Shown piece after piece: positions 23,151-33,100 of a DNA stretch of 45,135 nt. Source of the DNA: an uncultured delta proteobacterium. GTDB lineage: Bacteria > Desulfobacterota > Desulfobulbia > Desulfobulbales > Desulfocapsaceae. The translations under genes were made by a program, and so were the position numbers. The stretch lies in assembly GCA_903901335.1 (NCBI GenBank), contig CAIUQR010000016.1, forward strand, positions 1 to 45,135. The letters run 5' to 3'. Within the stretch, counting starts at the first letter, position 1. Each line of letters begins with the position of its first letter. The notes under the pieces are model-generated. The model was not told the DNA's origin and ran no database searches. It saw only the letters and a program-made list of their open reading frames with translations.

Positions 23151-23765
23151 ATGCTTGATTTTATAATGATTGCTTTAACATGCGCCCCTCAAGTGAATGC
23201 TCAAACCCTTTCGGCTATAGTCAAAACAGAGTCAAATTACAATGAGTTAGCAATCAACATTAACGGAAAAGAAAAATTAGCCAGACAGCCAGAAAACGAA
23301 GCTGAAGCGGTGTCAACTGCCAGATGGTTGATTCAAAACGGCTATAGCGTTGACATGGGTTTGAGCCAGATAAATTCAAAAAATCTTCCTGGCCTGGGCA
23401 TGACCGTTGATGAGGTATTTGATCCATGTAAAAACCTCGCGGCTGCGGCTCAAATACTCCAATCGAATTATGTGATTGCGAGACAAACGAACGATGACAA
23501 AACGGCAACCCTGCAATCGTTATCAGCGTACAATACAGGTTCCTTTAAAAAAGGATTTGAAAACGGATATGTGCAAAAGGTGATTTCTGCTGTTGATCCA
23601 ATACCTTTGCTAACCGGAAAGAACCCCCAAAGGCTTGCAAGCAAAAGAGAGAAAATTAAAGAGGATAAAATATCAATCCCTCAATCTAGCGTCTATTTTA
23701 CCGGGGAGAATGAGGACAGTGTGAATATATACAGAAACAAAGCAGTCGATAAAATGATTTATTAA
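23151..23765 (+). CDS. virB1: VirB1-like lytic transglycosylase, 204 aa
   Basis: Opens the peptidoglycan for assembly of the transfer channel. The SLT domain spans about residues 12-160 with the catalytic Glu in KTESNYN, followed by MGLSQINSKN and LSAYNTGS, the usual order for VirB1 proteins. The N-terminus is only weakly hydrophobic (MLDFIMIALTC). It opens the transfer gene set; a gap of 171 bases with a hairpin (23836-23870) follows. Confidence 0.9.
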   Translation: MLDFIMIALTCAPQVNAQTLSAIVKTESNYNELAININGKEKLARQPENEAEAVSTARWLIQNGYSVDMGLSQINSKNLPGLGMTVDEVFDPCKNLAAAAQILQSNYVIARQTNDDKTATLQSLSAYNTGSFKKGFENGYVQKVISAVDPIPLLTGKNPQRLASKREKIKEDKISIPQSSVYFTGENEDSVNIYRNKAVDKMIY

Positions 23766-23835
23766 GAGGACATAGAAACCCATTGATACGGTTTTTCAGT
23801 CTAAAATAGAAAACCTTTTTGAGTAGAAAAGGCAG

Positions 23836-23870
23836 GTCCGTATTTTCAAAAGACGTAAAACAATACGGAC
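23836..23870. other. Hairpin between virB1 and the next gene
   Basis: GTCCGTATT and AATACGGAC form a perfect 9-bp stem around a 17-base loop. There is no T-run, so it is more likely an mRNA stabiliser or processing site than a terminator. Confidence 0.5.
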
Positions 23871-23936
23871 AAAACAAATAATTTTGTATAAATAAAAGGA
23901 GGTGTTTTAAAGACGCAAAATAATGAGAGCGAACTA

Positions 23937-24200
23937 ATGGAAATCAACGAAAAAGTTTTTCAAGAGCATCTTGATAACAAGGCAATTACCCAAATCAAAA
24001 TAATTTTGAATGAAGAGGGTAAATACAATCTGCTCTTGTCCTTGAACTGGAAGAAGGGAGAGGAAAAGCTTTTAACGGCTCGGGGAGAATGGCGGTCATG
24101 GGTTAGCCTGGATAGATTGATACGACACTTGAAGAGCAAAACAAAACAGTTACCTCCGATAAGCCTTATTATACCGGATAGGAATAAAAAAGAGGGATAG
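23937..24200 (+). CDS. Hypothetical transfer-operon protein, 87 aa
   Basis: A small basic protein with the pattern YNLLLSLNWKKGEEKLLTARGEWRSWVSLDRLIRHL, which recurs in short genes of plasmid and integrative-element transfer regions. The stop is 1 base before the virB2 start, so it belongs to the operon. No catalytic or membrane features; function unknown. Confidence 0.65.
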   Translation: MEINEKVFQEHLDNKAITQIKIILNEEGKYNLLLSLNWKKGEEKLLTARGEWRSWVSLDRLIRHLKSKTKQLPPISLIIPDRNKKEG

Positions 24201-24201
24201 A

Positions 24202-24504
24202 ATGAAAAAAAACCGTAAAAACCAACTATTAACACTCTCCGTTTTAACAGTGGCCGCAATGTGTATTATTCCTGACCTTGCATTCGCAGGAACAGGACCG
24301 TGGGACAAAGCGGCCACTCAAATTCTTGCAATATTCACTGGTGGTTTGACCAGGACAATAGGGATTATAGCCGTAATTGCATGTGGGCTCTCGGCGTTGG
24401 CTGGTAAATTGTCCTGGGATTGGGCTATCAAAATCATTGTCGGAATTGTCCTTATCTTTGGATCAACCGCAATTGTGGACTATGTAATATCAGCATCGAC
24501 TTAA
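24202..24504 (+). CDS. virB2: VirB2 major pilin, 100 aa
   Basis: Forms the conjugative pilus. A signal peptide ends near LAFAG (about residue 30) and the mature part has two hydrophobic helices (TRTIGIIAVIACGLSALAG and AIKIIVGIVLIFGSTAIVDYV), the standard TrbC/VirB2 form. Its stop overlaps the virB3 start. Confidence 0.92.
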   Translation: MKKNRKNQLLTLSVLTVAAMCIIPDLAFAGTGPWDKAATQILAIFTGGLTRTIGIIAVIACGLSALAGKLSWDWAIKIIVGIVLIFGSTAIVDYVISAST

Positions 24505-24824
24505 TGATGAATGATATATACGAAATCCATCGTGACGTTCTTTTCGTTGGACTAACTCGACCGGCTACAATGTGGGGCATCCCGTATGGTGCATTTGTCA
24601 TAGAATTTATGGCAACTACGCTAATTTTTTTGGCGATTGGGAACCCTCTTTACCTTTTGATAGCTGCTCCTATCCACGGCGTATTATACCTTATTTCAGC
24701 CCACGATCCTGAAGTATTCAACTCTATTGCCATTTGGTTAAATACTTCCGCGAAGTGCCGGAATACACGGTTTTGGGGTTCGGTAAGCTTTTCGCCGCTC
24801 CCTGTGCAAAAATGGAGAGATTAA
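24504..24824 (+). CDS. virB3: VirB3 inner-membrane channel protein, 106 aa
   Basis: A short membrane protein that works with VirB4. RDVLFVGLTRPATMWGIP is the typical VirB3 opening, followed by two adjacent hydrophobic segments and the DPEVFNSI motif. The start A is shared with the virB2 stop; virB4 starts 3 bases after the stop. Confidence 0.9.
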   Translation: MMNDIYEIHRDVLFVGLTRPATMWGIPYGAFVIEFMATTLIFLAIGNPLYLLIAAPIHGVLYLISAHDPEVFNSIAIWLNTSAKCRNTRFWGSVSFSPLPVQKWRD

Positions 24825-24827
24825 AAC

Positions 24828-27260
24828 ATGACTGCAACAGCTTTTAAATTTTCATCTGCTATAAAACAAGAAGAATCAACGGCATCTTTTATACCTTTTT
24901 CCAGTCAGGTAACAAAAAATATCATCAAATTGGGGAACGGGAATTACACGGCAACAATCAAGATGCAGGGTGCGGCCCATGAAAGTGCGGATATTTCCGA
25001 TATCAATTCATGGCATGACCAGTTAAACGGATTTTTAAGAAATATAGCATCACCAAATGTTGCAGTATGGACCCATGTAATAAGGCGGGAATATTCGGAG
25101 TATCCATCCGGAGAGTTCCCGCCTGGATTCTGCAAAGATTTCAACGAAAAGTACCGCCATTACATGGCCTCTCAATCAATGCTTATCAACGAACTGTATT
25201 TAACGGTTGTGTACCGACCGCAACCTGTTAACGTTCTTAAAATATTTAAAATATTTGAGAGAAAGAATCAAAAGGAGGCACAGCAGCAACAACAAAACGA
25301 AATCACCGAATTAGAGAATATCATAGGTGTTTCCTTGGCTGCACTTGATAGATATGAACCGGAATTGTTAGGGTGTTATGAGCACAAAGGTGTAATCTTC
25401 TCCGAAGTGCTGGAATTCTACGCTTTTTTGGTAAACGGAGAGTGGCGAAGATTTCCATTGCCACGATCAAGGATAAATCAAGTATTAGCAACCTCTCGCC
25501 CGTTTTTTGGTAAAACCGGCACCTTATCTTTGATGGGGCCGACAAAAACTCAATATGCATCAATAGTCACGATTCAAGAGTATCCAGATGTTACAATACC
25601 CGGAATACTCAATAACCTTTTCATGCTTCCTTTTGAATTTGTTTTGTCTCAATCGTTCACGTTTCTCTCAAAGCCTGTTGCAAAAGGCCGCATGATCCGT
25701 CAACAAAATAGGATGGTAAATGCGGGTGATGTTGCAACAAGCCAGATAGCAGAGATTGATGAGGCTCTCGATGATTTGCAATCAAACAGGTTTGTGATGG
25801 GAGCACATAGTTTGACCCTCCTTATCAGAGGGCAGGCCCAAAAGGCATTGAAGGAATACATTAATGAGACTGGGTCTTGTCTTTCTGATGTAGGTTGCAA
25901 ATGGACGAAGGAGGAAATTGGAATTGCCGGGGCGTTCTGGTCCCAACTACCTGGAAATTTTGGTTACCGGGTCAGGGTTGGTGATATCACCAGCAGAAAT
26001 TTTGTAGGGTTTTCGAGCTTTCATAATTTCCCGACCGGGAAAATTAGAGGTAATCAATGGGGTAATGCCGTAACGATGTTTAAGACCATATCCGGGGCAC
26101 CCTTTTATTTCTCTTTCCATAAAGGCACAAAAGACAAAACGGAAAAACTGGACCCGAACCACAAAGACCTTGCCAACACTATAGTTATAGGCAAGTCAGG
26201 AACAGGAAAAACGGTTTTAGAAATGGTGCTCCTGGCTCAAGCGCAAAAATTTCACCAGCCCAAAAAAGGAAAAATTTTGTCATGTGTTGTTTTTGACAAA
26301 GATTTAGGGGCTGCGGTGGGTGTGAGGGCCATGGGGGGCCGGTATTACCCGTTAAAAAACGGGATTTCTACCGGATTCAACCCTTTCCAGATGGAGCCAA
26401 CACCGAACAACCTTACGTTTTTAGAGGCACTTGTAAAGAAGATGGTGCAACACGAGGGCTTGCCGATCACGCCAGCGCAAGAACAGGAGATTTCAAGGGC
26501 AATCTCCGGGGTTATGGGTGCACCGAAACACAAAAGGCGGCTCGGGTCGCTTCTTGAATTTTTTGATCCAACCGACGAAGTAGGATTGTACATCCGCCTT
26601 GCTCGATGGTGCCGGGATGGTGTTCTAGCCTGGTTGTTCGACAATCAAGAAGATACTCTTGACCTTGACAACTGTTCGATGGTGGGCTTTGACGTGACGG
26701 AATTTCTTGAAAACGAAGAAACCCGAACCCCGACGATCATGTATCTCTTCCATCGAATTGAAAGTCTTATTGATGGTCGGCGGATTCCTATATTTATGGA
26801 TGAGTTCTGGAAACTCTTAGATGATCCAGCGTTTCAGGATTTAGCAAAAAACAAATTAGTCACAATCAGGAAACAAGACGGATTTTTGGTCATGTTTACA
26901 CAACACCCTCGACAAGTAATAAACTCGCCGATTGCGTTTGCAATTATAGGGCAGACCGCGACAAAAATTTTCTTACCTAACCCGGAAGCAGACCATGATG
27001 ATTATGTCAACGGCTTCAAATTGACTGAAACAGAATTTGAAATTGTGAAAGGATTAGGTGAACAGTCACGATGTTTCTTGATTAAACAGGGGCAGAATTC
27101 AGCGGTTGCGGAACTCAATCTCAAAGGATTTGAAAATGAGCTTGCTGTTTTGTCAGGAAATACCGCAACTTCGGCTTTGGCTGAAAGATTAGTTTCAGAG
27201 CTTGGAACAAACCCCGATATTTGGTTGCCTGAATTCCATAGGCAGAGAAAATTGTTATAA
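24828..27260 (+). CDS. virB4: VirB4 transfer ATPase, 810 aa
   Basis: The largest ATPase of the channel, needed for pilus assembly and substrate transfer. Walker A is GKSGTGKT (455-462), Walker B lies in IPIFMDEFW (about 655) and the family C-terminal MFTQHPRQVINS segment follows. Length is normal. No fusion to VirB3 is present, unlike in some systems. Confidence 0.95.
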   Translation: MTATAFKFSSAIKQEESTASFIPFSSQVTKNIIKLGNGNYTATIKMQGAAHESADISDINSWHDQLNGFLRNIASPNVAVWTHVIRREYSEYPSGEFPPGFCKDFNEKYRHYMASQSMLINELYLTVVYRPQPVNVLKIFKIFERKNQKEAQQQQQNEITELENIIGVSLAALDRYEPELLGCYEHKGVIFSEVLEFYAFLVNGEWRRFPLPRSRINQVLATSRPFFGKTGTLSLMGPTKTQYASIVTIQEYPDVTIPGILNNLFMLPFEFVLSQSFTFLSKPVAKGRMIRQQNRMVNAGDVATSQIAEIDEALDDLQSNRFVMGAHSLTLLIRGQAQKALKEYINETGSCLSDVGCKWTKEEIGIAGAFWSQLPGNFGYRVRVGDITSRNFVGFSSFHNFPTGKIRGNQWGNAVTMFKTISGAPFYFSFHKGTKDKTEKLDPNHKDLANTIVIGKSGTGKTVLEMVLLAQAQKFHQPKKGKILSCVVFDKDLGAAVGVRAMGGRYYPLKNGISTGFNPFQMEPTPNNLTFLEALVKKMVQHEGLPITPAQEQEISRAISGVMGAPKHKRRLGSLLEFFDPTDEVGLYIRLARWCRDGVLAWLFDNQEDTLDLDNCSMVGFDVTEFLENEETRTPTIMYLFHRIESLIDGRRIPIFMDEFWKLLDDPAFQDLAKNKLVTIRKQDGFLVMFTQHPRQVINSPIAFAIIGQTATKIFLPNPEADHDDYVNGFKLTETEFEIVKGLGEQSRCFLIKQGQNSAVAELNLKGFENELAVLSGNTATSALAERLVSELGTNPDIWLPEFHRQRKLL

Positions 27261-27275
27261 AAATGAGGTGATGCA

Positions 27276-27992
27276 ATGAGGAAAAAAGGGTTGGTTTTCT
27301 GCTTATTTTTGATCGTTATGTCTGGAGTCTTTGAAAAAAATGCTCAAGCGGGAATACCTGTTATTGATGCGGCAACCTTAGCTCAGCAGATAAGTTCAGA
27401 ACTTGCCACAGTTGCAAGTTGGGCCTCACAGTATGGGCAAATGGTGTCACAACTAAAGAGCTTGGAACAACAATTCGAACAATTGCAGCAAACGTATAAC
27501 AGTATACAAGGTGTTCGTAACATGGGAAGTCTTGTTACTAATCCAAGTGCCATGCAATATTTACCCAACGATTACGCTAAAATAATCACAGATGGTTATG
27601 GCGTTTATAAAGATATAATGTCTTTAAATAGTAGACTCACCCTATCAACTTCGTCGATAGATCCTAAATCGCAGACAGGACAGGACTATCAAGCAAGCGC
27701 TAAAAAAGCGGCTACCAATATGGCCGCATTTCAGGACGCTTATTCGAAGGCTGGTGGAAGGGTTACGGATATTCAAGCCCTGCTCGATAAGGTCAATAAT
27801 TCCCCCGATGAAAAGGATATCGAAGATTTGCAAGCAGCAATACAAGTTGAGTCCGCTATGATTCAAAACGAGATGACAAAACTTTTATCTCTTGCCCAGC
27901 TATCACAAGCCCAAAAGGATTTACAAGCTCAACAAGATCGCGATATCTGCATTGCAAAGTACAATAATAAAACCATACCTGACGGTTGGTGA
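27276..27992 (+). CDS. virB5: VirB5/TrbJ-like pilus-tip protein, 238 aa
   Basis: A signal peptide (about 1-26, ending NAQA) precedes an almost wholly helical protein rich in glutamine (SQLKSLEQQFEQLQQTYNSIQG), typical of VirB5/TrbJ minor pilins that sit at the pilus tip. It lies between virB4 and virB6, as expected. The ribosome site is gaggtg before the ATG. Confidence 0.86.
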   Translation: MRKKGLVFCLFLIVMSGVFEKNAQAGIPVIDAATLAQQISSELATVASWASQYGQMVSQLKSLEQQFEQLQQTYNSIQGVRNMGSLVTNPSAMQYLPNDYAKIITDGYGVYKDIMSLNSRLTLSTSSIDPKSQTGQDYQASAKKAATNMAAFQDAYSKAGGRVTDIQALLDKVNNSPDEKDIEDLQAAIQVESAMIQNEMTKLLSLAQLSQAQKDLQAQQDRDICIAKYNNKTIPDGW

Positions 27993-28049
27993 AAGGGGTA
28001 TTTATTGTAAGGGAATTACTCTGATAATATTCCAAAATGGCAGGCAAAA

Positions 28050-29069
28050 ATGACTAATGCAGCTTTTACCTTTTACACATATTTACTCGGCAAACTGAAT
28101 GCTACCCTTGCAGCTTATTTTCAGGATACGGCAACAAGTATTATAGGGTCAATCAGCCCTGTCGTTACAACGCTTTTATCAATCTATGTGATGTTTTGGG
28201 GCTGGTCGATGATCAGAGGTATTATCTCGGAGCCTGTAACCGATGGATTGCAAAGGATTCTCAGATTAACGGTAATTGTTGCAATAGCCTTAAATATTGG
28301 CAGATATAATCAATATTGCACAGATTTTCTTTGGAATGCTCCGGATGCAATGGCGGCTGTTGTTGCATCCGGCAACTCAGATCCGGTTCAAAATTCGCAA
28401 TTTCTTGATACATTTATGAGTAAGATTTGGGATATCTACGCGGCTTTTTCTCAACACGCTTCAGCAAACCCTTGGAGTACTACCCTGCATATACCGGATA
28501 TGTTCGAATGGTTAGCGGGTGCATTTGTATTAGGTGCAGGTATCTGCTTGACAATGTATGGGTTTTTTCTTCTTATTTTGTCAAAAATCGGCCTTTCCGT
28601 CATGTTGGCTGTTGGGCCTATATTCATAATATTATTGATTTTTAATGCAACCATGAAATTTTTTGATGCATGGTGCGGCCAGACTTTAAAGTTTGTATTT
28701 TTGATCATATTAACATCCGCAATAATAAAAATATTCCTGACAATTTTAAGTGCGTATTTGCTCAGTATAAGTGGAGCATCACAATTGCAAAATCCACAGA
28801 TAGTATCTGCTTTGCCTGCCATTGTTTACTGCTTAATAGGGTTATTGGTATTATGGCAGGCCCCCGCCCTGGCCTCCGGGTTGGCTGGTGGCGTGGCTAT
28901 TAGCGGTCTTGGGGCGGTCAGAGATTTATTTAACCGGAATCGAAGGCAGAGCGGGAGAGATGGGTATTTGATTCGAAAAGCAAAAGATTTTTCCGTTGCC
29001 ACTGCAAGAAAAGCACAATCTGTGATCTCGGCTGTATGGTCTAGAAAAAACCAAGTTCGTCAGGGTTGA
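28050..29069 (+). CDS. virB6: VirB6/TrbL-like polytopic membrane protein, 339 aa
   Basis: Five or more hydrophobic segments between residues about 35 and 280, with a long periplasmic loop (about 95-150) and the conserved KIGLSVMLAVGPIFIILLIF stretch (about 180-200). VirB6 contacts DNA in the inner-membrane channel. The C-terminal tail is basic. Gene position between virB5 and the lipoprotein is standard. Confidence 0.9.
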   Translation: MTNAAFTFYTYLLGKLNATLAAYFQDTATSIIGSISPVVTTLLSIYVMFWGWSMIRGIISEPVTDGLQRILRLTVIVAIALNIGRYNQYCTDFLWNAPDAMAAVVASGNSDPVQNSQFLDTFMSKIWDIYAAFSQHASANPWSTTLHIPDMFEWLAGAFVLGAGICLTMYGFFLLILSKIGLSVMLAVGPIFIILLIFNATMKFFDAWCGQTLKFVFLIILTSAIIKIFLTILSAYLLSISGASQLQNPQIVSALPAIVYCLIGLLVLWQAPALASGLAGGVAISGLGAVRDLFNRNRRQSGRDGYLIRKAKDFSVATARKAQSVISAVWSRKNQVRQG

Positions 29070-29193
29070 TAAAAGTATAAAAAAATCACCGGATATTCTG
29101 TTGTGTTTTTGAAAACAAAATAGTATATTTTGTTAGTAGTGATATACAATATTATGAACATACAATATGTATAAAAACGTAAAGGGGTTTTCA

Positions 29194-29340
29194 ATGAAGA
29201 AAAAAATGGTGCTTGTTTTGGTTTTATTATTTGTATCTGGATGCGGCATGGTTCCGCCTCCGCCTCCTTCGGTACATGGTGAATATCGGCCCATTAATCA
29301 AACATTCACACAAGACAAGCCTGGAACTGAGCAGCCATGA
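29194..29340 (+). CDS. virB7: VirB7-like lipoprotein, 48 aa
   Basis: A very short lipoprotein: basic start MKKK, hydrophobic core, lipobox FVSGC with the acylated Cys near residue 17, then a proline-rich stretch (MVPPPPPS). VirB7 lipoproteins stabilise VirB9 in the outer-membrane ring. Its stop overlaps the virB8 start (ATGA), and the ribosome site is aagggg. Size and position support the call although sequence is too short for firm homology. Confidence 0.8.
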   Translation: MKKKMVLVLVLLFVSGCGMVPPPPPSVHGEYRPINQTFTQDKPGTEQP

Positions 29341-30122
29341 AAAATAATGAAAAAAGTGATTTAGAAAAATATTTGAAAGAAACCCAAACATGGGAAACTG
29401 ACAAAGTTCAAGAGATTATAAAATCGAGGAAAACGGCGTGGATAATTGCCATTTGCTCCTTTATTGTGGCATGTATGGCCGTGTTGGCTGTAGCTGCCCT
29501 GACACCTTTGAAAACAGTTCAACCCTTTGTAATCAGAGTAGATAACGCAACGGGTATTGTCGATGTCGTTGAATCTCTCAAGGATGGAAAAGCCAACTAT
29601 GATGAGGTATTGAACAAATATTTTGCTCAACTTTACGTTCGATACCGTGAAGGATATTCAAAGGATCTTGCCGCCGAGTATTACAATAATGTCGGCTTAA
29701 TGTCTGTGTTGCCTGAGCAACAAAAATATGCTGAATTTTTCAATCCTAAAAACCCTCTGTCACCGTTAAATGTCTATGGTCAATACAAAAAGGTGAAAGT
29801 AGATATTTATGGAATAACCTTTATCAATCCAAAAATCGCGCTGGTCCGGTATGCAAAAAAAGTTGAAGAAACCGGATCGACAAAAACCGAAGTAACACAT
29901 TACACGGCAACAATTAAATTCAAGTACATTTCAAAAGGAAATATGACGGATAAGCAAAGATTCATTAATCCGCTTGGATTTCAGGTTGAAGAGTACCGTA
30001 ATGACCCTGACAGCGGCACAAGCATAAAAGACTTCAATATATCAAATCCCGCCCCCGTAGAGAGCGGCGGCACAACACCATCAGCGGCACCGGCAAATGA
30101 GAAAGGAAAAGACAATGAATAA
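29337..30122 (+). CDS. virB8: VirB8 inner-membrane assembly protein, 261 aa
   Basis: A short cytoplasmic segment, one membrane helix (about 33-55) and a periplasmic NTF2-like domain (about 75-235) with VRYREGYS and the YKKVKVDIYGITFINPKIALVRY strand region typical of VirB8. The C-terminus (about 240-261) is alanine- and proline-rich. It overlaps virB7 and virB9 by a few bases each, so all are translationally coupled. Confidence 0.92.
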   Translation: MKNNEKSDLEKYLKETQTWETDKVQEIIKSRKTAWIIAICSFIVACMAVLAVAALTPLKTVQPFVIRVDNATGIVDVVESLKDGKANYDEVLNKYFAQLYVRYREGYSKDLAAEYYNNVGLMSVLPEQQKYAEFFNPKNPLSPLNVYGQYKKVKVDIYGITFINPKIALVRYAKKVEETGSTKTEVTHYTATIKFKYISKGNMTDKQRFINPLGFQVEEYRNDPDSGTSIKDFNISNPAPVESGGTTPSAAPANEKGKDNE

Positions 30123-30969
30123 ATCACTTTTGATAATTATTGCAATTGCTGTTCTTGCACCTACCCTCAGTTTCGGTGAACTCACGCCCGAAAAAGGAAA
30201 GTATGACCCTCGGGTAAGGATAGTTGATTACAACCCCTTGAACGTGATCCGTCTTTCAGCTTTTTATGGGGTTTCAACTCATGTTCAATTTGCAGACGGT
30301 GAAACAATAAAATATGTGGCTGTGGGCGACGATCAAGCGTGGAAAGTCGTACCAAAAGAGAATCACCTCTTTATCAAACCTATCGCCTCTGAGGGTGACA
30401 CCAATGTAACCGTAGTTACGGATAAGAGAACATATCAATTTGCCCTCATTATACAGCCGCGAGAGATAAAGGATAAAACGGCCTGGGCCGACCATAACCT
30501 CATTTTCTCCCTAGCTTTCCGATACCCCGATGAAGAAGTAGCAAGGATAGCAGCGGCCAAGAAAAAGGAAGCTGAAGAATTGGCTTATAAAGATATTCAG
30601 AAGAAACTCGACCTGCAAAAAACTTCTGACATGAGCAATTCTAACTACTGGGTGGCCGGATCAGAGGAAGTCAGTCCTACGACTGCATTTGATAATGGAC
30701 GGTTTATCTTTTTATCGTTCGGCAACAACAAAGATATGCCAGCTATTTATGAACAAGATAGAGAGGGTAACGAATCACTCATTAACACAAATGTTATTAA
30801 GGGAAACACAATAGTCATACAACGGATGGTGGAAAGATTAATCCTGAGAAAGGGCGAATTTGTGGCCTCGGTTGTAAACAGGTCTTTTGATATCAATGGT
30901 GGAATCGACAACAACACCGGGACGGTAGCTCCGGACGTGAATAGAATTATCAAAGGTGATAAGAGATGA
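30115..30969 (+). CDS. virB9: VirB9 outer-membrane complex protein, 284 aa
   Basis: A signal peptide (about 1-21) is followed by the VirB9/TrbG N-terminal domain ([18 protein letters not shown]) and a C-terminal beta domain ([28 protein letters not shown]) that binds VirB7 and VirB10. I start at the ATG at 30115, with aaggaaaag just upstream, rather than 30097. It overlaps virB8 and virB10. Confidence 0.93.
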   Translation: MNKSLLIIIAIAVLAPTLSFGELTPEKGKYDPRVRIVDYNPLNVIRLSAFYGVSTHVQFADGETIKYVAVGDDQAWKVVPKENHLFIKPIASEGDTNVTVVTDKRTYQFALIIQPREIKDKTAWADHNLIFSLAFRYPDEEVARIAAAKKKEAEELAYKDIQKKLDLQKTSDMSNSNYWVAGSEEVSPTTAFDNGRFIFLSFGNNKDMPAIYEQDREGNESLINTNVIKGNTIVIQRMVERLILRKGEFVASVVNRSFDINGGIDNNTGTVAPDVNRIIKGDKR

Positions 30970-32087
30970 ATATTCCAGGTGAAAATAATACCCCGGCTGG
31001 AGTGGATGAAAATGAAGGACTGCCGACCGTCAACCGGGGCGGCACAAATAAGGTAAAGACATTTATAGGTTTTGCTGTGATTCTGGTTTTCGGCGTATTT
31101 GCTCTTTATCTGGTGAATAAACAGCCTGCCCCTGTGAATAAAAAACAACCCCAAAACGAACAAGTTAAAAACCAGATGCCCCCGCTTCTTGTGCCTGAAA
31201 GTCCGGCACCAATAAAGGTTACTCCGAACCCTCCACCTGTCGTTGTAAATGCACAAAAACAAGCCCCGCCAATTCTTAAACCTGGCGAAAAAAAAGAAAT
31301 CACTTGGACGGATAGGAAAATGCTCGGTGGCTTGCTTATCGGTGATCAAAAGAAGAGTGAAGGCGTTGATTCCGCCAAAGGCAATGAAAGCGGCGAGGGA
31401 TCAAAAAAGAAAGCTTCCGAGAACCCTCAAGGGACTCTTGCCGGTTCCAACAACGCATTGTCGGAAAAACTTGTCCCGACAGTCACATTGAGAAGCCTTG
31501 CCGCAAAATTACCGGACAGAAATTATTTAATCACAAAAGGAACCACACTGGATTGCGCTCTCGAAACCGCTATGGATAGCACAGTGCCAGGACTGACAAC
31601 CTGTAGGCTTACAAGAGATATTTACTCCGACAATGGGCAAGTGTTGCTCCTGGATCGTGGATCTAAACTTGTTGGCGAATACCAAGGAGGGATAAAACAA
31701 GGTCAGGCTCGATTGTTCGTTTTGTGGACAAGAGCAGAAACCCCCACAGGCGTAATAATCTCACTTGATAGTCCTGGTACTGATGCACTTGGCAGATCCG
31801 GGCTTGAGGGATGGGTAGATAATCATTTTTTACAACGGTTCGGGGCTGCAATAATGATGAGCATGTTGCAAACATCAATGCAGGTTGTAGCTGATAATGC
31901 TCGAAGTAGTGGGACAACGAATTATTACGGTAACACATCGGACAACAGCGGGAGAATCATTGAAAAAATACTTGATGCAACAATCAACATTCCGCCAACA
32001 CTCATAAAAAACCAAGGTGATCATATTGCTATCATGGTTGCAAGAGACTTGGATTTCTCCGGCGTTTATGGTTTGGCAACAAAATGA
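30966..32087 (+). CDS. virB10: VirB10 envelope-spanning protein, 373 aa
   Basis: An N-terminal cytoplasmic part, one membrane helix (about 25-42), a long proline-rich periplasmic linker (about 47-95), and the TrbI/VirB10 beta-barrel domain (about 190-370) with [19 protein letters not shown] and [18 protein letters not shown]. It links inner and outer membrane rings and senses ATPase activity. ATGA overlaps join it to virB9 and virB11. Confidence 0.94.
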   Translation: MNIPGENNTPAGVDENEGLPTVNRGGTNKVKTFIGFAVILVFGVFALYLVNKQPAPVNKKQPQNEQVKNQMPPLLVPESPAPIKVTPNPPPVVVNAQKQAPPILKPGEKKEITWTDRKMLGGLLIGDQKKSEGVDSAKGNESGEGSKKKASENPQGTLAGSNNALSEKLVPTVTLRSLAAKLPDRNYLITKGTTLDCALETAMDSTVPGLTTCRLTRDIYSDNGQVLLLDRGSKLVGEYQGGIKQGQARLFVLWTRAETPTGVIISLDSPGTDALGRSGLEGWVDNHFLQRFGAAIMMSMLQTSMQVVADNARSSGTTNYYGNTSDNSGRIIEKILDATINIPPTLIKNQGDHIAIMVARDLDFSGVYGLATK

Positions 32088-33100
32088 TAGCTCAAAGAAA
32101 AGACTGTCAATCCTCGGTAATGCTCGATGAGTACCTTACGCCTTTTCGACCATTTTTAGCAGATAATACCCTGGATGAAATTTGCGTTAATAGACCTCAT
32201 GAAATATGGACAGAGGGCCGGGAAGGGTGGAAACAACACAATGACGATAAATTAAGTTTTGAATATTGTCGGCAATTGGCAACACTGATTGCCAGCTACA
32301 ACGGAAAAAAGATATCCGCGGATAAGCCCATTTTATCCGCTGCGTTGCCTCAGGGTGAGCGTATCCAAGTAATAATTCCGCCTTCATGTGAACCCTATAC
32401 AGTCTCTATTACAATCCGTAAGCCTTCGATCATCGACAAGACATTAGACCAATTGGAAGAGGAAGGGTCTTTTGTTGAGTATGAGGATGTTTCAGAGGAA
32501 TTGAAGCCGTTTGAACATGAATTAATCCATCTGAAGCAAGAAAAACGCATAAAAGAATTTCTTGATCTGGCTGTAAGAAAACACAGGAATATCCTCATTG
32601 TCGGAAAGACCGGCTCCGGGAAAACGACCATAACCAAAAGTTTAACCCGAAGTATACCTTTCGACGAAAGGCTCATCACAATTGAGGATGTACATGAATT
32701 GTTTTTGAATCATCACAAAAACAAAGTGCATCTTTTCTACTCAAGGGAGGATGAAGGCGGTTCAAAGGTAACACCCAAACAGGCCCTTGCCTCCTGTTTA
32801 CGCATGAAACCGGATCGAATCTTGCTTGCAGAGCTACGGGGTGATGAAGCATGGGAATTTATTAAATCCATCAACACAGGTCATCCAGGCTCTATCTCAA
32901 CGATGCATGCAAACGGGGCTTTTGAAGCATTTGAGCAATTGACCGCTCTTATTAAAGACAGTCAAACAGGGGCACATTTAGACACGAATTATATCAAACA
33001 TCGGTTGTTTACCACGTTAGATATTATCCTTTTTTATAACAAAAGGAAGCTCAGAGAAATCTATTATGATCCAGAAAATAAGCGAAAAAAAATGGTTTAA
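32084..33100 (+). CDS. virB11: VirB11 hexameric ATPase, 338 aa
   Basis: A GspE/VirB11-type ATPase that powers pilus biogenesis and transfer. Walker A GKTGSGKT is at 174-181, the Asp box in ITIEDVHEL, Walker B in [10 protein letters not shown] and the His box in [12 protein letters not shown]. The 3' end overlaps virD4 by 35 bases, an unusually long coupling overlap for this operon. Confidence 0.95.
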   Translation: MIAQRKDCQSSVMLDEYLTPFRPFLADNTLDEICVNRPHEIWTEGREGWKQHNDDKLSFEYCRQLATLIASYNGKKISADKPILSAALPQGERIQVIIPPSCEPYTVSITIRKPSIIDKTLDQLEEEGSFVEYEDVSEELKPFEHELIHLKQEKRIKEFLDLAVRKHRNILIVGKTGSGKTTITKSLTRSIPFDERLITIEDVHELFLNHHKNKVHLFYSREDEGGSKVTPKQALASCLRMKPDRILLAELRGDEAWEFIKSINTGHPGSISTMHANGAFEAFEQLTALIKDSQTGAHLDTNYIKHRLFTTLDIILFYNKRKLREIYYDPENKRKKMV